Assembly (NCBI GenBank): GCA_030156825.1
Contig: JASGLU010000006.1
Location: 1 to 45,370 of the forward strand
Source: Candidatus Atribacteria bacterium
GTDB lineage: Bacteria; Atribacterota; Atribacteria; Atribacterales; JASGLU01
Direction: 5' to 3'
Length of the DNA: 45,370 nt
Made by a program: the position numbers and the translations under genes. Shown here piece after piece: positions 32,847 to 40,592 of the stretch. The stretch's first letter is position 1; each line of letters begins with the position of its first letter. The notes under the pieces are model-generated. The model was not told the DNA's origin. It saw only the letters and a program-made list of their open reading frames with translations, and ran no database searches.

Positions 32847-34133
32847 ATGGAAAAAAGATTAATAAATATCGGTATTTTAGGATTTGGAACGGTAGGGTCA
32901 GGTGCGGTAAAAGTGTTATGGGAACAAAAAGAGGAAATTGAGAAAGAACTGGGAGTAGAGTTAAGAATCAAAAAAATTGTAGACCAGGACTGGCAAAGAC
33001 AAAGACCAGTAGCGGTTCCTCCGGAACTTAAAGGAAAAAATCTGGAAGAGGTTTTAGAAGACCCGGAACTTGATATTTTAGTGGAGGCTATCGGGGGGGT
33101 AGAACCTGCTTTTTCAGTAGTATCGCGCTTTTTATCCCGGGGTAAAACCGTAATTACTCCCAACAAAGAGTTGATAGCTAAAAAAGGGAGGGAACTTTTA
33201 GACTTAGCTTCTCAAGCTGGAGGAGAACTCTTTTTTGAAGGGTCGGTCGGGGGAGGAATCCCTATTATTCAAACTTTAAAAACCCAGCTTTTGGGGGACG
33301 ATATTTCGGAAGTTTTTGGTATTGTTAATGGTACCACCAATTTTATTCTCACCCATATGTCTTTATATCAATCTTCCTATGCAGAATCACTTGATAAAGC
33401 ACAGGAACTCGGCTATGCTGAGCCGGTGCCTACTATGGATGTGGAGGGCTTTGACGCTGCTTACAAAATTGCTATTTTGGCCTCTCTATCTTTTCACACT
33501 CGAGTAGATGTAGAAAGTGTGTACCGGGAAGGCATCACCCGGATTATTCCTCAAGATATAGAATTTGCTCAGGAATTGGGGTTTGTGGTGAAATTGCTGG
33601 CTATTGCTAAATTGATTGATAATGCTGTGACCCTTAGGGTCCATCCGGTTTTTCTCCCCAACAACCACCCACTCTCGGGGGTGAATGGAGTAGAAAATGC
33701 CATTTTTGTTAAGTCTCGATTTAGGGAATTGACTTTTCGGGGTCCGGGGGCAGGAGGAGAGGCTACCGGAGCAGCTTTGGTGGGGGATATTATTGAAGCG
33801 GTTCGTAATATCTTGTTTGATTCCCGGGGAAGGGTGGGTTGCACTTGTTTGAGAGAGCTGGAAGTTCAGCCCATTGCTCAACTGGAAACTCAATATTGCA
33901 TTCGAGTTTTAGCGTTGGACGTTCCCGGGGTTTTGGGAAAAATTGCTACTGAATTTGGGGATGGAGGGGTAAGTCTATCGGCGGTCAAACAACCGGTGAG
34001 CACCCCCGGTAAACTTACCAACATTTATTTCTTGACCCATTCTGTGCGGGAAGAACTGTTGCAAAAGGCTCTCAAGCGGGTAAACGATTTGGAAGTGGTA
34101 AGTGATACCTATACTATTCGAGTTGAAGCCTGA
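32847..34133 (+). CDS. hom: homoserine dehydrogenase
   Basis: A 428-aa NAD(P)-dependent enzyme of threonine/methionine synthesis, turning aspartate semialdehyde into homoserine. Features are the Rossmann motif GILGFGTVGSG, EAIGGVEPA, TPNKELIAKKG and the catalytic region ELGYAEPVPTMDVEGFDAAY, then a C-terminal ACT domain (about residues 350-428), so feedback control is likely. ATG 32847 stands 56 bases after dnaB. Methionine made by this route feeds the metK-ahcY pair further upstream, although they are not in one operon. Confidence 0.96.
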   Translation: MEKRLINIGILGFGTVGSGAVKVLWEQKEEIEKELGVELRIKKIVDQDWQRQRPVAVPPELKGKNLEEVLEDPELDILVEAIGGVEPAFSVVSRFLSRGKTVITPNKELIAKKGRELLDLASQAGGELFFEGSVGGGIPIIQTLKTQLLGDDISEVFGIVNGTTNFILTHMSLYQSSYAESLDKAQELGYAEPVPTMDVEGFDAAYKIAILASLSFHTRVDVESVYREGITRIIPQDIEFAQELGFVVKLLAIAKLIDNAVTLRVHPVFLPNNHPLSGVNGVENAIFVKSRFRELTFRGPGAGGEATGAALVGDIIEAVRNILFDSRGRVGCTCLRELEVQPIAQLETQYCIRVLALDVPGVLGKIATEFGDGGVSLSAVKQPVSTPGKLTNIYFLTHSVREELLQKALKRVNDLEVVSDTYTIRVEA

Positions 34134-34193
34134 TAAAACTTTGTTGATTGTGATAGAATGCTAATAAATAGCTTATCAGCGGGGAGGAAGAAG

Positions 34194-34508
34194 TTGGAAC
34201 GCGAAGAAATAACTACTGTTCTTTGCTGCCTGCGATGCCAGAAAGAGACTGAACACCGAGTGGTTTATCAGGGAGGGTTGGTGAAGGCTATCCAATGTAA
34301 TGAATGTGGTTTAGAAGTAGGATTTGACCCTTCAAAGCTGCGGGCTTTATATGGAGAAGATTTAGTTCGGCGAGTTTTGACCAAACCTCGAAGAATAACT
34401 GAAGAATACAAACGTGATCTTTTTAGTTTTGTAAGCAGTATTCCCTTTCGCATCGCTACCAAGCCTTATCGGATGTTTAAAGAAATTGAATCTCTAAAAG
34501 ATGACTGA
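34194..34508 (+). CDS. small zinc-ribbon protein (bh protein family-like)
   Basis: A 104-aa protein with two CxxC pairs: CLRC and CNEC, spaced like a zinc ribbon, in a pattern also seen in the little-known bh protein family of Clostridia. The rest is charged and helical (RVLTKPRRITEEYKRDL, then TKPYRMFKEI). I chose TTG 34194, preceded by GGGGAGGAAG, over ATG 34158. It ends only 4 bases before the convergent glycosidase-like gene. Function unknown. Confidence 0.75.
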   Translation: MEREEITTVLCCLRCQKETEHRVVYQGGLVKAIQCNECGLEVGFDPSKLRALYGEDLVRRVLTKPRRITEEYKRDLFSFVSSIPFRIATKPYRMFKEIESLKDD

Positions 34509-34512
34509 TAAC

Positions 34513-35586
34513 TCAAAATTTTCTTTCTTTGGCCAGGAGTAAACTGTATAGGCAGGCAAGGGTGCTTTCTGCTCCTCGGTTATGATTTATGCCCCCGGGA
34601 GTGATACCATCAGCGCAAGAACCGTCTTTTGGATGATAAAGAGGGAATTGATGGCAATTCTCTCCCAAAAACCACTTCACCGCTGACCGAGCCTGATCGA
34701 GATAACGAGGGTTGGAAATAGTTTCGAATGCTTCTTTACCGGCTATCGCCATCCACATAGCTTCAATAGGTTGTTGGTCAAACCGAGCTTTTTCCTCGTT
34801 TTGCGGGAACCACCCCTGATTCCCGATTGGTTGAAAAATTTGTTGTTGATCGAAGACTTGCTCATTCATAAAATCAAAACTTTCAATAGCTATGTCAAGA
34901 AAAACTTTTTCCCCGGTAAGCCGATAAGCGATAAAAAGAGAGGAGGGTAAAAGGGCATTCCCCCAGGTCATGATTTTTTCAAACCAATACCAGCCAGGAG
35001 ACTTGTTTTCCTGATAAAAGCTGACCAATTTTTGCCCTAAGATTTGAGCAGTGGTTGCTATGTCTAAATTGAGGGGAGCAAATTTCTTTTGTTTTTCTAA
35101 TTCTTCCAGCCCATGGAGCAAAAAAGCTATTGGCCGTGGATAGGAATAGGAGTAAAAAGTGGGAAAAAATTTTGTCATCATTTCTTTTATCACTAACTTT
35201 AGATGGCGGGGGAGCGCAGTGTTCAAAGTGGCTGTTAAGGTCCAAAAAGTCCGGCACTGACAATCTTCCGACCCTACCATGTCTGAAAAATGCCGGTCGA
35301 TTGACACTTCGTTGTGAAACTGGCCGTTTTGTTTTTGCACCCAATGGAGAAAAGATAAATATCTTCGGGATAACCTTTCCCCCTCAGGCTCAGAAAACAG
35401 GGTATAATGTTTGGCAGCCACCAGCAATCCTCGACAGTTATCATCGGTAGTGTAACCCAATTCAAACCGGGGAAGTTTATAGATAGCGTGCTGCAAAAGT
35501 CCGATCGAATCGGTAAGAGATGATAAATGCCTTAGTGATATTTCGGGAATGGCTATTTGCTCGGCTAAGGTAGGCAACTGACCCAT
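34513..35586 (-). CDS. six-hairpin glycosidase-like protein of glycan operon
   Basis: A 357-aa protein with repeated aromatic, helix-rich stretches and a late GGINHNRGAESTLACL motif, as in the (alpha/alpha)6 proteins encoded next to GT4 glycosyltransferases. No catalytic acid can be assigned, so it may be a glycosidase, epimerase or binding protein. ATG 35586 has AAGGAG upstream. It is the last gene of a minus-strand operon behind the cupin and GT4 genes and converges with the zinc-ribbon gene with only 4 bases between. Confidence 0.7.
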   Translation of the reverse strand: MGQLPTLAEQIAIPEISLRHLSSLTDSIGLLQHAIYKLPRFELGYTTDDNCRGLLVAAKHYTLFSEPEGERLSRRYLSFLHWVQKQNGQFHNEVSIDRHFSDMVGSEDCQCRTFWTLTATLNTALPRHLKLVIKEMMTKFFPTFYSYSYPRPIAFLLHGLEELEKQKKFAPLNLDIATTAQILGQKLVSFYQENKSPGWYWFEKIMTWGNALLPSSLFIAYRLTGEKVFLDIAIESFDFMNEQVFDQQQIFQPIGNQGWFPQNEEKARFDQQPIEAMWMAIAGKEAFETISNPRYLDQARSAVKWFLGENCHQFPLYHPKDGSCADGITPGGINHNRGAESTLACLYSLLLAKERKF

Positions 35587-35591
35587 TCTCC

Positions 35592-36821
35592 TTAGTGGTA
35601 AGGAGTTGTTTTTGCGTTATAGGCTGAGTTTTTTTCGGTGAGGACCAGGCTTTTTTGGTCGGGATAAAGGGAAGGAGATAGCCAAGAATACACTATTTTT
35701 TCAAATAACCGGATATATTCTTTTCCCACTTCGGACCATTTAAATTTGACCCCAAATTTTTTAGTTTTTTCCCTTATTTGATGGAAACGAGTTGGGTTTT
35801 CCAAAAGGTAAAATAAAGCATCTTCAATGCTTTTAGGATTGGCCATCTCTACCAGTATTCCCCGGTCTTTTCCAATCAATTCCTGAGCATAAAGATAGGG
35901 AGTAGAGATTATTACTTTCCCGAAGCGTATGGCGTAAGCCAGAGTTCCACTCACGATTTGTTGCTGATTTAAGTAAGGGGTAATATAAACATCGGTAGCT
36001 ACCAAATACTGGACTAACTCTTTTTTGCTGAGATAGCGGTTTACGAAGATAACATTTTTTTCCAGTTTGAGCTCTTTTACCAGCTGCTCGAGAAATTCTC
36101 GGTACGATTCGCCTTCTTCTTGCTTAACCTTAGGGTGGGTAGTTCCCAGGATGAGATATACTATCTGGGGAAATTTTTGCACTACTTTGGGTAGAGCCCA
36201 AAGAACGTATTCTAAACCTTTACCCCGATTGATGAGGCCAAAGGTGGAAACAACAAATTTACCGGTAAGCCCGAGCAAGTACTTGGTTTTTTCTGGAGAT
36301 AAATCATCAGCAGGTGCTCCATGAGGTATGACTATCACCTTTTCTGGTGAAATTCCATATTTTTCCTCTAAAATGGGAATGGCTAAGCTGTTCATTACTA
36401 CTATTTTTTGAGAAATTTGACCTATTCTTTTAAGAATTCGAGCCTGGTTAGGAGAGGGTTGATGAAGAACGGTATGCAAGTTGGTAACCGCCGGCTTTTT
36501 CAAGTTTTCCAGGAAGTTTAACAACAACTCTCCGTCTTTTCCCCCAAATATTCCATACTCATGTTGAATGTTTACTAAGTCTAAACTATAATTAGCCTTT
36601 TCGGCTGCCTCCAAATAATCTTTTTTGCTTTCTTTTTGGATAACAAATGTAACTTCATTAGGGTAGGAAATAACTTCTTCATTTTGGGAAACCGCTAAAA
36701 TTTTAGGCGAACTACTTAGATTGACCGCCACGGCTTCTGCTAAATCCTGAGTAAAAGTGGCAATTCCGCAAATGGTAGGGGGATAGGTGGATAAAAAGCC
36801 CACCCGCAGAGGGCGAGTCAC
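35592..36821 (-). CDS. GT4 family glycosyltransferase
   Basis: A 409-aa GT-B fold glycosyltransferase (group 1/GT4). The N-terminal domain begins RVGFLSTYPPTICGIATFT; the C-terminal donor-binding domain has the expected SGTLAYAIRFGKVIIST and an EX7E-like region, with VIPHGAP and STFGLINRGKG before it. Sugar donor and acceptor are unknown. GTG 36821 lies in the loop of a perfect 10-bp hairpin that also contains the cupin stop, and the stem covers the ribosome binding site GGAGGG. The gene follows the cupin gene by 2 bases. Confidence 0.92.
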   Translation of the reverse strand: MTRPLRVGFLSTYPPTICGIATFTQDLAEAVAVNLSSSPKILAVSQNEEVISYPNEVTFVIQKESKKDYLEAAEKANYSLDLVNIQHEYGIFGGKDGELLLNFLENLKKPAVTNLHTVLHQPSPNQARILKRIGQISQKIVVMNSLAIPILEEKYGISPEKVIVIPHGAPADDLSPEKTKYLLGLTGKFVVSTFGLINRGKGLEYVLWALPKVVQKFPQIVYLILGTTHPKVKQEEGESYREFLEQLVKELKLEKNVIFVNRYLSKKELVQYLVATDVYITPYLNQQQIVSGTLAYAIRFGKVIISTPYLYAQELIGKDRGILVEMANPKSIEDALFYLLENPTRFHQIREKTKKFGVKFKWSEVGKEYIRLFEKIVYSWLSPSLYPDQKSLVLTEKNSAYNAKTTPYH

Positions 36822-36835
36822 TATTACTCGCCCTC
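36809..36835 (-). promoter_or_regulatory. intercistronic hairpin covering GT4 start
   Basis: Perfect inverted repeat: GAGGGCGAGT (36809-36818) and ACTCGCCCTC (36826-36835) with a 7-base loop. In the minus-strand RNA the loop contains the cupin stop codon TAA and the GTG start of the glycosyltransferase, and one stem arm includes the ribosome binding site. A ribosome finishing the cupin gene would open it, so it probably couples translation of the two genes. Confidence 0.6.
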
Positions 36836-37258
36836 CTTAGGCTCCAAAGCTTCGAGCAACTCATTTCTGCTTCGTCCGTATTTATCATCGTAGCGGACGA
36901 TGTCTTCTTCATCAAAGTAACCAAAAGAAATTTCTAAAACTCGTATTTTCCTCTGGCCAGCACTTAAACGATGTTTAGAGTGTTTAGGGATAAACACCGG
37001 TTCCAGTTCTTTTGGAAAATGGACCTCATCGTCAATTTCCACTATTGCTCCTTCAGTTAAAGGTATCCATAATTCATCTCGATAGTTATGAGATTGCAGG
37101 CTAAGTACTTCTCCCGGATTTACCTCTAATATTTTAACCGTAGTAGGGGTATTCAAGGTGTATTGAATAAACCTGCCCCATGGCTTCTCTGTCTGAAAAG
37201 GACGCCTGATACCTTTCGCCAAGGAACCTGTTTTTGGGGAACCAATAACTTTGGCCAC
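36824..37258 (-). CDS. mannose-6-phosphate isomerase-like cupin
   Basis: A 144-aa single-domain cupin resembling the C-terminal domain of type II mannose-6-phosphate isomerase/GDP-mannose pyrophosphorylase: EKPWGRFIQY, LQSHNYRDELWIPLTEGAIVEID and HRLSAG. Metal-binding His and Glu residues (SHNYRDE; KHRL) are present. GTG 37258 is preferred over TTG 37276 because GGAGGAGGTGA is placed correctly for it. It is the first gene of the minus-strand operon and suggests a phosphosugar or mannose link for the pathway. Confidence 0.85.
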   Translation of the reverse strand: MAKVIGSPKTGSLAKGIRRPFQTEKPWGRFIQYTLNTPTTVKILEVNPGEVLSLQSHNYRDELWIPLTEGAIVEIDDEVHFPKELEPVFIPKHSKHRLSAGQRKIRVLEISFGYFDEEDIVRYDDKYGRSRNELLEALEPKEGE

Positions 37259-37333
37259 GTCGTTCACCTCCTCCAACGTTTTGGTTCCTCATCTAAAATC
37301 TATTAATGAGGACTAACTATGAACTCTGCAGTT

Positions 37334-37362
37334 ATTATAGTCAAAAATTGGTCAAATGTCAA
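37334..37362 (-). promoter_or_regulatory. consensus promoter of cupin-GT4-glycosidase operon
   Basis: On the minus strand a perfect TTGACA (37357-37362) stands exactly 17 bases before a perfect TATAAT (37334-37339). Both boxes match the sigma-70 consensus in 6 of 6. The cupin start is about 75 bases downstream. It is the strongest promoter I can see in the window. Confidence 0.85.
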
Positions 37363-37375
37363 ACCAAGGTCAAAT
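37340..37375. repeat. four GTCAAA repeats across the cupin promoter
   Basis: GTCAAA occurs at 37340, 37351, 37358 and 37370 (TTTGAC on the minus strand), with offsets of 11, 7 and 12 bases. The copy at 37358 overlaps the -35 box and the others lie in the spacer and upstream of it. Such direct repeats could be an operator, but AT-richness and the promoter itself explain part of the pattern. Confidence 0.4.
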
Positions 37376-37524
37376 TCCAGTCCTGATTGTACTTCTTACT
37401 ATGTTTTTAAACAGTTTTTGCCTCAACAATATTCCTTTTAATTAATTCCTGACTCGGTGCTGGTTGGGGGGTGCGCGGTAGCTTTGGTTAGGTTATCGAA
37501 AATTAAAGAAGGGCGAGCGGGGAA

Positions 37525-37553
37525 TTGAGGTTAGAGTTTGGTTAAGATATAAT
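37525..37553 (+). promoter_or_regulatory. promoter of the MBL-fold gene
   Basis: TTGAGG (37525-37530, 4 of 6 matches), 17-base spacer and a perfect TATAAT (37548-37553). Expected transcription start is near 37560, giving a leader of about 70 bases to ATG 37633. Confidence 0.7.
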
Positions 37554-37573
37554 ATCCTGCAGAATTTGCTAAA

Positions 37574-37591
37574 CTGTTAAAATTTTAACCC
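37574..37591. promoter_or_regulatory. Rex-like palindrome downstream of MBL promoter
   Basis: A 14-base perfect palindrome GTTAAAATTTTAAC (37576-37589) lies just after the expected transcription start. The wider 18 bases match the Rex operator consensus (TTGTTAA-N4-TTAACAA) at 11 of 14 defined positions. Bound protein would block transcription. Rex would link this gene to the NADH/NAD ratio, but this is an inference from sequence alone. Confidence 0.4.
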
Positions 37592-37632
37592 AAGTTGCAT
37601 TGAGAAACACCTTTATCGAACAGAGGAGAAAA

Positions 37633-38466
37633 ATGGCTTCGAAAATCAGATTTTGTCTCTTTTTTCACGGGACCATTGGAAATGATTGTAATTGGAACCT
37701 GGCTATGTCGCATCCTGCTACCGTAGACCAGCCAGATAGACCGGCTCGCTGGGTTAAAATTCCAGTTATCTCGGTTTTGTTTGAACATCCAGATTTAGGC
37801 TATGTTCTTTGGGATACTGGTCCTCACCCGGCAGTGACAGGTGGAGCTTGGCTACCGCCGGCAGAGAGAGAATTGTTTTTTCTGGAATCTAATCCCGACC
37901 AAACTTTGGAACAACAGCTAAGGTTGGTCGGGATTAGCCCGCGAAATATCAACTTACTGATTCTTTCTCATCTTCACTGGGACCATGCCGGAGGCTTGGT
38001 TTATTTTCAAAAAACCGAAGCTGGTGAAAAAATTATAGTAGCAGAAGAGGAATTCAAATATGCTTTGCTCAAAACCCATCAAAAGAAAAACTGTTTTTGT
38101 CAGGATGGCTACTGTCGACATGATTTTGTTTTATCTGATATTCAGTTTGATTTTTGGAACCATACCGGAGAATTAGCCCGAGATTTTACCTTGCTGGCTT
38201 TGCCAGGACATACTCCCTGTGTGCTGGGGGTGATGGTAAAAGTTAATAGTGGCGACTACTACCTTTTTCCGGGAGATGCTCTTTTTACTCGAGCCAATTT
38301 AGAACCAGAACCTCACCCTCCAGGATTGATTTATGATTCTCTGGCTTTTTATCGCTCGGTGGAATTGATAAAAGCCTGGAAAAGGCGTTATCGGGCCCAA
38401 CTTATCTATCCGCATGATTCGGAACAATTTAAGTTTCTTCGTTTGGCACCTCAGTGGTATGAATGA
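37633..38466 (+). CDS. MBL-fold metallohydrolase (N-acyl homoserine lactonase-like)
   Basis: A 277-aa metallo-beta-lactamase-fold enzyme. The metal-binding motif HLHWDHAGG (near residue 118), a later His in LPGHTP (near 194), Asp in FPGDALF (near 215) and a C-terminal YPHDSEQF complete the two-metal site. The layout (long N-terminal part with LWDTGPHP) is closest to AttM/AiiA-type lactonases, but substrate cannot be told from sequence. ATG 37633 has GAGGAGAAAA upstream and is preferred over TTG 37600. It stands alone between two promoters and is transcribed divergently from the glycan operon. Confidence 0.85.
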   Translation: MASKIRFCLFFHGTIGNDCNWNLAMSHPATVDQPDRPARWVKIPVISVLFEHPDLGYVLWDTGPHPAVTGGAWLPPAERELFFLESNPDQTLEQQLRLVGISPRNINLLILSHLHWDHAGGLVYFQKTEAGEKIIVAEEEFKYALLKTHQKKNCFCQDGYCRHDFVLSDIQFDFWNHTGELARDFTLLALPGHTPCVLGVMVKVNSGDYYLFPGDALFTRANLEPEPHPPGLIYDSLAFYRSVELIKAWKRRYRAQLIYPHDSEQFKFLRLAPQWYE

Positions 38467-38480
38467 AAAGATACGGAGTC

Positions 38481-38509
38481 TTGTTTTTTTGTTAAACTAT
38501 AGCTATAAT
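38481..38509 (+). promoter_or_regulatory. promoter of tRNA-Met and probably tilS-hpt-ftsH
   Basis: TTGTTT (38481-38486) and a perfect TATAAT (38504-38509) with a 17-base spacer. The expected start, near 38516, is about 8 bases before the mature tRNA. No terminator is visible between the tRNA and tilS, so read-through into tilS is likely. Confidence 0.6.
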
Positions 38510-38523
38510 TAACCGGGTAAAGT

Positions 38524-38600
38524 GGCGGTGTAGCTCAGACGGCCAGAGCATCCGGCTCATACCCGGAGCGTCTGGGGTTCAAGTCCCCACACCGCCACCA
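38524..38600 (+). tRNA. tRNA-Met (CAT), elongator type, with encoded CCA
   Basis: A complete 77-base cloverleaf. The acceptor GGCGGTG (38524-38530) pairs with CACCGCC (38590-38596), then A and CCA. The D-arm is GCTC/GAGC, the anticodon stem TCCGG/CCGGA with loop CTCATAC (anticodon CAT), and the T-arm TGGGG/CCCCA with TTCAAGT. The G1-C72 pair and the lack of three GC pairs next to the anticodon loop exclude the initiator. It resembles Bacillus elongator tRNA-Met; tRNA-Ile2 (CAT before lysidine modification) is less likely but worth noting because tilS follows. Confidence 0.95.
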
Positions 38601-38619
38601 TAGTTTAAAATAAAGGTTC

Positions 38620-39996
38620 TTGATTTTTGACGTGGTTAATTTAACTGAGCGAATTTTGAGTTGCACTACCAAGTTTTCCCTGCTTTTGCCCTGTGATAAA
38701 GTTTTGATTGCTTTTTCGGGTGGTCCTGATTCTACGGCATTGGTTGAGATTTTATCGGAATTGCAGGAAAAAATACAATTTGAACTGGCCTTGTTTCACC
38801 TCAATCACTTGCTTCGTGGTTGGGAAAGTGATAGAGATGAAAAATTCTGTGTTTGGTGGGCCAAGCAAAAAGGAATTCCAATTTTTGTAGAAAGAAATGA
38901 AGTAACCTCTCAGTCAGAAGCTAATGACTATTCGATAGAAGAGTTAGCAAGAAAAGTGCGCTATCAAGTTATGGAAGCAGTGGCTGACCAGTGGGGAGCC
39001 ACCCGGATAGCCTTGGGACACACCTTAGACGATCAAGTAGAAACCGTTTGTATGAATATATTAAGGGGAACTGGGCTAACTGGTCTTAGAGGGATGAGTT
39101 TGCAGGAAGGAAGGTTTATCAGACCTTTGTTGGAGACAACTAAGGCTGAGATTTCCCAATTCCTTGATGAGAGAGGAATCCCCTTTGTTCATGATAGTTC
39201 TAATTGGGATGTTAGTTTCTGGCGGAATCGGGTTCGACATTTGCTTATCCCTTATTTGGAAAATAACTTTAATCCCCAATTTTCACAAGCTATTTATCGT
39301 CTTTCCCAGAACGCAGGAAATTTTGCCGAGCAAATAGAACCGCTGGATATTGATTTCCAGCGGAAGGGGGATATCGTTTGTTTTTCCCTCAATCAAGTTG
39401 CAGGCTTATCCCAGGGGCAACTTTTTTTGACTATTCGCTCTTTTATCCGTGAATTTAGAGGAGACCTTTGGGACATTACCCAGGGTCAAATCAAGCAGGT
39501 TGCCCATCTGATTAAAAGAGGGAAAGGGGAAATAACTCTTCCGGGTAAAGCTAAAATTTGGATTAAAGGAGGGATGGTATGCGGCTCCTTCCTTAATTTA
39601 CCATTGGTGGGTATACCACCCTGGAATTTTCCCCTGTCAGTTCCAGGAAGAAACCTTTTGCCGGAAGTTGGAATAGTAGTTGAAAGTTGCTTTGATTTCC
39701 CAAAACCAATTAAAGGAGCCTGGAAGACAGCATTAAATTGGGATAGCTGCCAGCCTCCTTTTTCAGTTCGGAATTTTCAAGATGGAGATCTGGTTTTCCT
39801 AAAAGGGAAATATAAGAAGTTAAAAGAAGTATGGCAGGAAAAAGGAGTAATAGCCGAATGGAGAAAATCTATCCCCCTGATCTGCGATCGGGAAAAAATA
39901 ATTTGGATTCCAGGATTTTTCCTTGACGAGCGAGCTATAGTTCGAGAAAATAGCAAGCATGTTATTCATTTTTTGCTGAAGAAATATAAGAGGTGA
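38620..39996 (+). CDS. tilS: tRNA(Ile)-lysidine synthase
   Basis: A 458-aa enzyme that converts C34 of tRNA-Ile(CAU) to lysidine so that it reads AUA. The PP-loop SGGPDSTAL (residues about 32-40), LGHTLDDQVETV and NILRGTGLTGLRGM are intact. A TilS-type C-terminal domain follows (about residues 380-450). TTG 38620 stands 20 bases after the tRNA; GTG 38632 is an alternative. The order tilS-hpt-ftsH is as in Bacillus. Confidence 0.95.
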   Translation: MIFDVVNLTERILSCTTKFSLLLPCDKVLIAFSGGPDSTALVEILSELQEKIQFELALFHLNHLLRGWESDRDEKFCVWWAKQKGIPIFVERNEVTSQSEANDYSIEELARKVRYQVMEAVADQWGATRIALGHTLDDQVETVCMNILRGTGLTGLRGMSLQEGRFIRPLLETTKAEISQFLDERGIPFVHDSSNWDVSFWRNRVRHLLIPYLENNFNPQFSQAIYRLSQNAGNFAEQIEPLDIDFQRKGDIVCFSLNQVAGLSQGQLFLTIRSFIREFRGDLWDITQGQIKQVAHLIKRGKGEITLPGKAKIWIKGGMVCGSFLNLPLVGIPPWNFPLSVPGRNLLPEVGIVVESCFDFPKPIKGAWKTALNWDSCQPPFSVRNFQDGDLVFLKGKYKKLKEVWQEKGVIAEWRKSIPLICDREKIIWIPGFFLDERAIVRENSKHVIHFLLKKYKR

Positions 39997-40001
39997 AATA
40001 G

Positions 40002-40559
40002 TTGGAGACGGATTCCTTTATTGAACAGGTGTTGATTTCTGAACCTGAAATCCAGACTAAAGTGAAAGAACTGGGCAACCAAATTACCCAGGATTACCAG
40101 GGAAAAGAGCTACGAGTGGTAGGGATTTTAAGAGGGGCCTTTATCTTTATGGCCGACCTTATCCGGAATATTCATCTTCCCCTGAGTATTGATTTTATGT
40201 CTATATCCAGTTATGAAGGGGAAATCGAGTCAAACGGCGTGGTAAGAATTCTAAAAGACTTAGATAAGCCTATAAACGGTCAACATGTGTTAGTGGTTGA
40301 GGATATAATTGATACTGGGCTTACCTGGAAACATTTAAAAGAAGTCCTATCTACTCGTAGTCCGGCCAGTTTGCGAATTTGCGCTTTATTAAATAAACCA
40401 GAACGAAGGTTGGTATCTCAGCTTGACCTTGATTATCTGGGGTTTGAAATTCCAAATTATTTTGTAGTAGGGTACGGACTTGATTTTGATGAAAAATACC
40501 GAAATTTCCCTTTTATTTTTGTTTTGAAATCGGAGTATTACGACCAAAGTGTGAGGTGA
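40002..40559 (+). CDS. hpt: hypoxanthine phosphoribosyltransferase
   Basis: A 185-aa purine salvage enzyme that makes IMP or GMP from hypoxanthine or guanine and PRPP. The PRPP-binding motif VLVVEDIIDTGLTW (near 103) and the early LRGAFIFMADLI are typical; SSYEGE follows. TTG 40002 with AGAGGTGA upstream is 5 bases after tilS. Confidence 0.96.
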   Translation: METDSFIEQVLISEPEIQTKVKELGNQITQDYQGKELRVVGILRGAFIFMADLIRNIHLPLSIDFMSISSYEGEIESNGVVRILKDLDKPINGQHVLVVEDIIDTGLTWKHLKEVLSTRSPASLRICALLNKPERRLVSQLDLDYLGFEIPNYFVVGYGLDFDEKYRNFPFIFVLKSEYYDQSVR

Positions 40560-40592
40560 TTTTTGGCCAATATGAGGAGGATGAATGGGTAA

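Larger units (their letters stand above)
37259..37632 (+). other. divergent control region between cupin operon and MBL gene
   Basis: This 374-base stretch holds no gene. It contains the minus-strand promoter (37334-37362), four GTCAAA repeats, the plus-strand promoter (37525-37553) and a Rex-like palindrome (37574-37591). The middle part (37376-37524) is partly AT-rich, with a G-rich run near 37465; I see nothing else in it. Confidence 0.7.

Noticed and set aside
38467-38490. Terminator after the MBL gene (AAGA...TCTT followed by T-run)
   Set aside because: The stem has only about 4 pairs, and the T-run is better explained as part of the -35 region of the tRNA promoter.
38524-38600. Initiator tRNA-Met
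   Set aside because: It has a G1-C72 pair and lacks the three consecutive GC pairs in the anticodon stem that mark initiators.
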